A DNA stretch of 64,000 nt from Hormiphora californensis (taxonomy: Eukaryota; Ctenophora; Tentaculata; Cydippida; Pleurobrachiidae), in NCBI GenBank assembly GCA_020137815.1, contig CM035354.1, positions 620,001 through 684,000 on the forward strand, given 5' to 3'. A model generated the notes under the pieces. The model saw only the letters and a list, made by a program, of their open reading frames with translations, was not told the DNA's origin and did no database searches. Shown piece after piece: positions 56,799-64,000 of the stretch. Within the stretch, counting starts at the first letter, position 1. The number at the start of each line of letters is the position of its first letter. The position numbers and the translations under genes were made by a program.

Positions 56799-59785
56799 GT
56801 AAGATTGGCTTCTCCTATCGCAATTAGGAGAGAGGGAGGTGGATAGCAAGGGTGGAATAGAGAAAGAGGGAGGGAGAATTAAGTAACTAAAAAAGACTGG
56901 GAAAAGACTAGCTGCACAACTCAGAACAATCAGCAATTGAGCAATGTATTTCCAAGAACTATATAACAACTTTTAACAATGCAATATAACATTCTCTCTA
57001 CACATAATTTAGGAATAATCATTCAGACTAGAGGGCCGGGGGGGGGGGTGTTCAATGAACACTGTTCATTGTGATCGTCACGCCACGGGGCACGACGCAC
57101 ACATGTATCATGCGGTGTTGGGACGTGAACGATTGGCGCCAATATCTCAACGCATATTGGGAGATCAGGGCGAGTGAAAAGATTCCAAACATATGTGGGA
57201 TATTATCTTGCATTTGTTATGAATGAGGAATATGTTGTAGATATTATAGGTCTTGCGACTCTGGGGGTGGGAGGGAGGGAGGGGCGGCCTGCTCATCAAA
57301 TGATGAAAGGCGTGTAAAGGTCCGATCACGCGGCAAGATATGTAATGGGGGGAATAATTTGGACCACTTTACCATGATAGGAAACCCTATTACAATATCA
57401 TAATATAGTAATTTCGTATGAACAATATACAAATAGGAGCGGACTTCATCAACAAATAAAACCAAGGAATTGGTGGCTAGCTACCCCTTCTGCAGTCCAA
57501 GCAATTTCGCAGTGGTTCTATGATTGGATGAATGAAGCTCACTCACGTCTCACTAGCTTAAAGAATTCTTCATGCTGAGCTCCAATATATCTCTAGATAC
57601 TATATATGGGGTTCTTGGCTCATTCTTGGCTCAACCCAATTGTGGGGATGGATATGAAAGTACTGCTGTTTAGTTATGTAGCAACAAGGGTAGAGTAACC
57701 TGCAGCACAGTGCTGAGCACTCATCAAATCAAATATTGGTTTAGTAAACTATTAAACTAAACTCAGTAAACAAAGCTCTCTCTCAGTAAAGCATGTACTA
57801 CTATGTACTCATTTGTTTTGTTCAACCCCAGAGAGGGTGATCGAATACTACTCATCAGGTTTGGTACCATGCTTTGTTTGAGAGCCCACACACTAACTTG
57901 CAACTTGGCTCCATTGCAACCTGTTCTCGCTCCGTAATAGAATAGAATAGAATAGAATAAAATTCAAGAGGAAAAGAGCCAAAACATAATGGCTGTGCCA
58001 TCCTGCACAGTAGGGGGGGGGGAAACACAGATGGGCCCAGCGACTGCCAGATCAGCAAGGCTCCCGCGTGCCTGTCCCTCCGCGAAACCGATTGATTTGC
58101 GACGAGGCACACACACGGCAGCATTACTATTTACCGGTCTCTACTCAGGCAGACGCTGGGAACATCGAGATCCACACACGCCCTAACCAGGAATAGTTGA
58201 CGTATGTGAGATCGATCTCACTCAGGTATCAATGTGGCCAAGCTTGCCACCACCGTATTCACCACGATCAAATGGAGCAGCCAACACAGAATATTATTCA
58301 AACTATGCTTGTAATGTTGCAAGCAGCACTGCATCCTGTAAAGATCATTTCCCAGATCGTTTCAACTCGTCAAGCTCCAGTATCTAATTTTCAAATCAAA
58401 TTAAGCTGGTATTAATCACGGTGGATTATAGCTTATCCCAGGCCCTGACGCCCTAAACCTATACCGGACTTGCGTTACCTGTCTGGCCGATTTGAGCGCA
58501 CATGTCGTTTTAAGAATCTAAACAGGGTCGCCAGACAGAGTGGGTCACCTAGGCGCGGGTGGGTTAGAGAGAGATACAATATTCTACATTGAATAGAGAC
58601 CCCCTCATTGCAACTACAGATAATATATCCCAGCTGATGCTATTGACAACACCCTCATGATAACAGGGCTGCCGAGCCCCTTCTGCAGAGTTCTATACCG
58701 TGCAGTAATTACGTGATATAGGGTGCATGCAGAATTCTGCAACTTATCATGTTATTACCCCATCATGAAACTTCTACTTGAAATGTGCCTAAACATCATT
58801 GGTACAAGATCATTGAGTGGTATACTAAGTGAACTCAACAATTATACTGCACGTAGGATAAAAAGAGCTAGGAGCTTCAGTGAAGCTGCTTCACCAGCTG
58901 GACCAGTTGTCACAACAACTATCTAACTATACGAGCTGCACCACACCACCTGTTGGTGATAAAAAGACACTCCAAACAATAATATAACAGGGGCATGCCA
59001 AATGCGACTATATCAATGGGGCCGCGTCATCGTGTTAATTGTCTCACTTCTCAAAAACTATTAGCATAAACACTCCCTGCACTTGGTTATAGAGCTGTGA
59101 GTAGTAGATAAAATGGTACTTTGACGTCACCTAAAAACGTGGTACACATTTTGAGCTCTTCTAAGTCACGTGACCAACCAATTATAACTAATTAGTGATA
59201 ATATGACAGATAATAGGTTCAAAAGTCAATATGCAACATAGATAACGTAACATATGTGCATAACATGGGTAATATTTTGGGTGAAGTTGAAGATTATTTT
59301 GGAATGTCCCAACATTTTTTGTATGTTTTTGTACAAAATAAAACTGCATTTTCTCAAATTTAAAAGCAATAAACACGTAAACACTAACAATTAAATCAAT
59401 AAAGTATAACACGACTGTTTTTTACAAAAATTACAATAATTTTGCTAAACAATAATCTGTTAATATTTGGTCAAGAAACTGTACAGACTGTGTGCATGAA
59501 GCCTGACCACAGTATTAGTCACATGCATGAAGCCTGACAGTGATCTGTACTCATCTAAGGGGAAACTCTAACTGAATGCCCGCGCAGTAATGGCGTCCCA
59601 TCACTGGTTAAAATCTAACTGATAATGGGAGTCATCACTCTGTGCGCGTCAGGATTTGCCACAAATTTTTCCAAAAAAAGGCTTTTACGTAGGGCGCGAT
59701 GACAAACACACGAGCATGGCCGCGCGTTCTTCCATCATTCCTTCCATTCAATTAGAGTTTTACCAGTGATGCGATTACGCGACAT
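56799..59785. other. Unassigned region up to the gap
   Basis: No exon recognised. A GGCCACATTGATACCTGAGTGAGATCGA terminal motif (reverse) lies at 58207-58240, also found at 49101-49145 and 45711-45745. Confidence 0.4.
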
Positions 59786-59885
59786 NNNNNNNNNNNNNNN
59801 NNNNNNNNNNNNNNNNNNNNNNNNNNNNNNNNNNNNNNNNNNNNNNNNNNNNNNNNNNNNNNNNNNNNNNNNNNNNNNNNNNNNN
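59786..59885. other. Assembly gap (100 N)
   Basis: A run of exactly 100 N, so the true length is probably unknown. Confidence 1.
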
Positions 59886-62705
59886 GTACTTCTTTTGAGT
59901 CCGCTTCTTTCCTCTGTATTCGCCTGAGAAAAAGGGGCGTTGTATTTTACAGATTTGGAAAAAGTTATAATTTACAATGGAGCAATAAACAGAGCCAATC
60001 GATCTTATCTAGCTACCCTATTATCTGTACACACAACACGTACCAATGATAACTCCAGGTCTAATCAACTCTGAGCGAAAGACCCCAAAACCAGCATTGG
60101 GTCTTTGATGTGTCGATCTTGATGAAAATGGGGACGGGGAAAACTTTTTGGGATCTTAGTACGGAAGCACGTACTGATCTGACAAGGTTTCCAGGTCGCA
60201 ATGTAGCTCACCGCTCAGGAAGGGAACAAGTCTTTACACCCCTCACAATCTGAATAACCAAACGGATGGGGGCCTGAATTTAATACTGCGAAATTAGCTG
60301 GACTGGGAGTTTTCTATCTAAATCGTTCTTTCCCCCGGACACTTACAAAATCATCAGTATAATAATCATCCAAAAGAGTGTATGAGATCCCGTCATTAGA
60401 TTTTCCTCACCGGGTTCCTTCTCACACTACCATCCCCTTCCTCATCTTACTGCCAAGCTTCTTCTCTTGGGGTGCAGTGCCATACCACTAAGTTTCGAGA
60501 TTTCCAGAATCCTTGCGCACTGGTTTAGAGACTTAGTCACATTATTTCATCTCCAAGAAAATCAAAATCATCTATTAATATATTTTCTCATGTATTGTTA
60601 GTGGGACTGATGTGATGGCGGTTGGTTGGCTTGGTCGAGTTGGTTGTATGCACAGACTCGGTATGTTCTGGGTATCTGTTTCAGGGGACCACTTGCATAT
60701 CTGGCATATAACAATCTCTCAAAACTATATTCAGAATATCCGCATCGGTTTATCAAACCTGATCGGGAAAAAGACGGTAGTATTACCATATTATTGTGAA
60801 GTTCAAATAGAATCTGTGAACAGAAGGTATACAGCTGTACTACTTGCTCCGATATACTGGGCACCCCGATTTACCGGTAAAACCCTTTCCCCGAGCACTC
60901 CGGTAAACCGGGGCCCAAAATGTAATTGAATAATGATCTGTTAGCACAAATTCATTAAATTTCTTCATGATAATTATCTTCATTGGAAAGTGTCTTTTCG
61001 TTAGTCAACGGACATGATATCAGTAGTTATTCGGGTCAATATTAGTCAACTCCTCTACCTTCCAAAAAATCTTGCTTCAGGGGATGCGGGAAAAAGCGGG
61101 TAACAGACAAATGATTCCCGGACTTTCCAGTTTCCCTGCAACTTGCATCACTTGCAACAGAAAAAGAAAAGTGAAACTTAACTATTCATACTGAATCAAC
61201 AGTAAAAGTTCGAGAACTCAAACCTTAGATTTGCGCTCATTTAGCACGTTTAGTTTCTTCCTCCAGCAAGACAAAAGCTCTTCTGCAGTCAGGGTTCTCT
61301 CACATTTCAACGTTTCGTATTTAGATCCAGGGCTAAAATTCCAGGACATCTCTCATATCAACCAACTGTGTCCAGCAACAAACAATGAGAGATCCTTTAT
61401 GGTGACAGCAGTAATGCAGTTATATTTTATCAAAACTATTGGTATTGACTGGATTCAATATCTCGTCTAAGATCCAAGTACGGTTCTTTTGATCTTGTTA
61501 ACCATGGGGAAAAGAGATGCATTTAGTGAATGTGTGAAGTTGTAGTGTGATAAAAAATAACAAACTTGAGGAATTCGACAAAAGTTGGTTTAAAAACTAC
61601 CACTCACTTTCTAGCACTGTGAATGAGGTGTTGTGGTACTCTCCACGTCCTCCAGTTCTTGTTTATTAGAACTGGAGGATAGTGCCACAGAGGACACGTT
61701 CCTTCCGACTTGGGACGGGAGAATTCAGGAGTTGAAGCAGGGTTTGCACGGGATTGTCCCTCTCTGGATCGGTTCATCTCTCTTCTAGAGATTCTAAACC
61801 CCTGGTGTCTTTTCATAGCTTCTTGAATGAAATAAGGATAGAAGTGTTACATCATGGTGATACAGTAGTGAGATGAAAATATTGTTATGTTCTACCCTCC
61901 CTTTACATGTGTAAGGGCGCACCGAAACAGGGTCTAGCTAGGCAAAGAAAAAGTATAATTTGTTGAACTTAACATCTTTCAAGTATGCCTATCTTTAGCC
62001 CAGGAAAGAGGGACGGTATTAGGTGTTAAAAGTGGCTGTCAGTGTGAGAGCAGACCACTTTCAAACCATCTTCTCCCGTTTTGGTAGATTTCTGAAACCT
62101 CTGTAATTCGTACTCGGTTGACTGTCTTCAAAGTACCGATCCTTCGTACACTTTCCAAACCATGGCTAAACGAAGGTGATCATGTTATAATCTGCTAAGT
62201 GAGTTCAGCTGGTGGAAAGTTTGCATAAACATAGACAAGCTGTGAAAAAGATAGGGTACGTTTCACTTGGATAGTGATGTAGAGGGAGCAGAAGCTTGTT
62301 CAAGGTTGTTTGAGAGAAAGTAAAATTATTGAGCTTCACAATTATTGAAAATAAGTTGATTAGAAGTTTTATGGGACAACTGAGACAATTATTTTATTCC
62401 AGGAAATTAAATCACACGGACGGGTTTCGTCGAAAACATCGAATCATAGGCTGCTAAAAAAAAACTAAGGTCACATAATTAATGTCTAATATTCTAACCG
62501 TCGTGTGATTTATTTCTGGAATAAAGTTTAAGTGTCTCAGTTGTCAATAACTTTTCAATCAACTATTGAAGATGAGACTTCATATCAAGCGTGGCAACAA
62601 CCTGAAACTTTCTAATTATGACAATACTAATAATAACAAGAATAAAGTGACCTCGATTTGTAACAAAATAATCGCTACACCCGATCCAACACCCCGAACC
62701 TAACC
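59886..62705. other. Unassigned region
   Basis: A 70-codon minus frame at 61816-61604 contains CPLWHYPPVLINKNW and might be an exon. A short hairpin (CTCCAGTTCT / AGAACTGGAG, 61650-61677) lies in it. ACCCCGATTTACCGGTAAAA near 60866 recalls the mariner/pogo MITE ends. No gene is firm. Confidence 0.35.
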
Positions 62706-62712
62706 CATTGTC

Positions 62713-62850
62713 ATGTACAGACTACAGCCAACAAACATGTACAGACTACAGCCAACAACATGTACAGACTACAGCCAACAACATGTACAGACTACAGCCA
62801 ACAACATGTACAGACTACAGCCAACAACATGTACAGACTACAGCCAACAA
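62713..62850 (+). repeat. 22-23 bp minisatellite
   Basis: Six or seven copies of CATGTACAGACTACAGCCAAC with a short spacer. Confidence 0.95.
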
Positions 62851-62959
62851 CATCAACACATCACTTAACTTTCACGGATCAAAGTTCATGGTTCCTCCCC
62901 ATGTGAGTGATATCATCAACTCAAGGTTTCTGTTGACAGATAAACTCATGTCTCCTTTG

Positions 62960-63201
62960 CATCTCCAGCCTGAGTAAACCTTCTCTCACAGTAAGAGCAG
63001 GAAAAGGGTTTCTCCCCTGTGTGTATCCTCATGTGTCTGGTTAGAAGCGCCTTTCCGACCAAACCCCTTACCCACACACCGACACTTGTGTGGTTGTGCA
63101 CCTGAGTGTACCAGTTGGTGTGTCTTGTAAACACCTTCCTGTGTAAACCCCTTACCACAGTATTCACACTGAAACGGCCCGTTACCCACTGACAGTGTCA
63201 A
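62960..63201 (-). pseudogene. C2H2 zinc-finger exon with a frame break
   Basis: Minus strand. The first finger [10 protein letters not shown]...HQLVH is complete. The second starts HKCR in the same frame, and its His pair appears in another frame ([15 protein letters not shown]), followed by the start of a third (CSYCERRF). TGEKPF is the standard finger linker. CTGTCAG at 63207-63201 could be its acceptor. A single indel near 63060 would explain the break. It is part of a multi-finger DNA-binding protein whose other exons are not visible. Confidence 0.7.
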
Positions 63202-64000
63202 AGTATCTCAATACGGACAGGATTCCTGAATTTTTTCAAAAATTTGACTAGGATGGGAAACAAATTTTTCTATTTTAAGAATAAGTTTCAACGCATTGAT
63301 TATTTAAAAAAACTAGATTATTATCTAAAAAACAAAACATTTAAAAAAAAAGGGGGGGGTCCAGCCCTAAAAAAAAAGCTAAGGTTACCGATTTGGTCGA
63401 TGGTTTTTTAATTTTAGCTTTTTGAGCTTTTTTTAGCTTTTTTTAGCTTTTTTTAGCCCTTACTTTTTATGTTTTTCAGCATTCATATTGCACTTTCATT
63501 AAATTTTCATCTTCCGGACGTCTATTGACTGCATTGTTCATTTCATGCACATTTTCCATAATCTACCGTTTAGTCAATAATAGCAATTTCTGTATCCCCT
63601 ACTGCCATTTTTGGAGCCATTTTTTCGAGAAAAATATATTCCAAATGTGCTAAAAAATAGTTTTTTTTAAAAAAAGTTCAAAAAAACGTTTTAATAATAA
63701 TAATTAATAAGTAACTATGTTTATTTCCGCCCATTATCCGACAGGGGACAGGAGCAGCGGACGGGCTGTCACTGAAGGGGATGATCTGAAACGGTTAATA
63801 TTACGGTAAAGACTCGCAAAAATATCCCGAAAGAACAAAAAATAATAAAGAAAAATGAAAAAATACCACCGATACATTACTATTCGGCTCACTAAATCGG
63901 TGAACTGATTACATAACAGGATGAGTTTAGAGTACTGGAACCTCTAACAAAATGATATAAAAGTCCCGTGATTGGGAAACACAGAAAAACCATCGTGCAT
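63202..64000. other. AT-rich end of the window
   Basis: T-rich TTTTTTTAGC repeats at about 63415-63460. No gene seen. Confidence 0.5.

Noticed and set aside
62713-62850. CRISPR-like short repeats
   Set aside because: No spacers between the copies; an ordinary minisatellite in a eukaryotic genome.

Overview
The window is nuclear DNA from an animal, most likely a non-vertebrate. It holds spliced genes with GT-AG introns whose products belong to animal families: an LRSAM1-type LRR ubiquitin ligase, the histidine methyltransferase METTL9, the ciliary TPR protein IFT88, a FAM81 coiled-coil protein, a secreted discoidin-like protein, class A-type GPCRs, an F-box protein and a very large TIR-domain protein. 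I cannot name the phylum. Several start codons sit 0-12 nt after a good 3' splice site, so a lineage that uses spliced-leader trans-splicing is worth considering. There is one assembly gap (100 N, 59786-59885).

Layout. 1-5.5 kb: exons of a minus-strand LRSAM1-like gene, with a plus-strand secreted discoidin-like gene lying between them. 5.8-6.7 kb: intronless METTL9 (minus). 6.8-9.2 kb: nested MITE and foldback elements and telomere-like repeats. 9.3-13.6 kb: a long intronless reading frame with an SH3/Tudor-like N-terminus, two degenerate TIR-like modules and a canonical TIR at its 3' end, where the frame becomes broken. 13.6-13.9 kb: a small EF-hand protein ending in a CaaX-like box. 14.4-23.0 kb: a complete 14-exon IFT88 gene coding for 832 aa. 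Its 3 kb intron 10 is packed with palindromic transposons, and its last exon ends in a 75-bp minisatellite that carries the stop codon.

23.4-32.6 kb: three related minus-strand GPCR genes, one frame-broken and two intact. The first three coding exons of a FAM81 gene (plus) lie at 29.9-31.1 kb. The next FAM81 exons are at 56.2-56.8 kb, leaving a 25 kb intron.

That intron holds the third GPCR gene, a 15.3 kb composite flanked by 0.67 kb inverted repeats, and a 415-bp satellite array. The composite contains an inverted pair of F-box genes around a small spliced gene, a 7.4 kb Polinton/Maverick-like element with perfect 6-bp target duplications and a decayed packaging ATPase, and several foldbacks. 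The satellite array has a TATA box and a short ORF in every unit and ends in an inverted block. 57-64 kb is mostly unassigned, apart from a 22-23 bp minisatellite and a broken C2H2 zinc-finger exon.

Main themes: (i) a candidate undescribed multi-TIR protein; (ii) a compact Polinton relative inside a giant intron; (iii) repeated small tandem duplications that copy 5' splice sites into the following intron; (iv) unusually many large palindromes. Frame breaks at 12.7-13.7, 23.9-24.0, 33.5 and 63.0-63.1 kb could be decay or consensus indel errors. Sequence alone does not decide.
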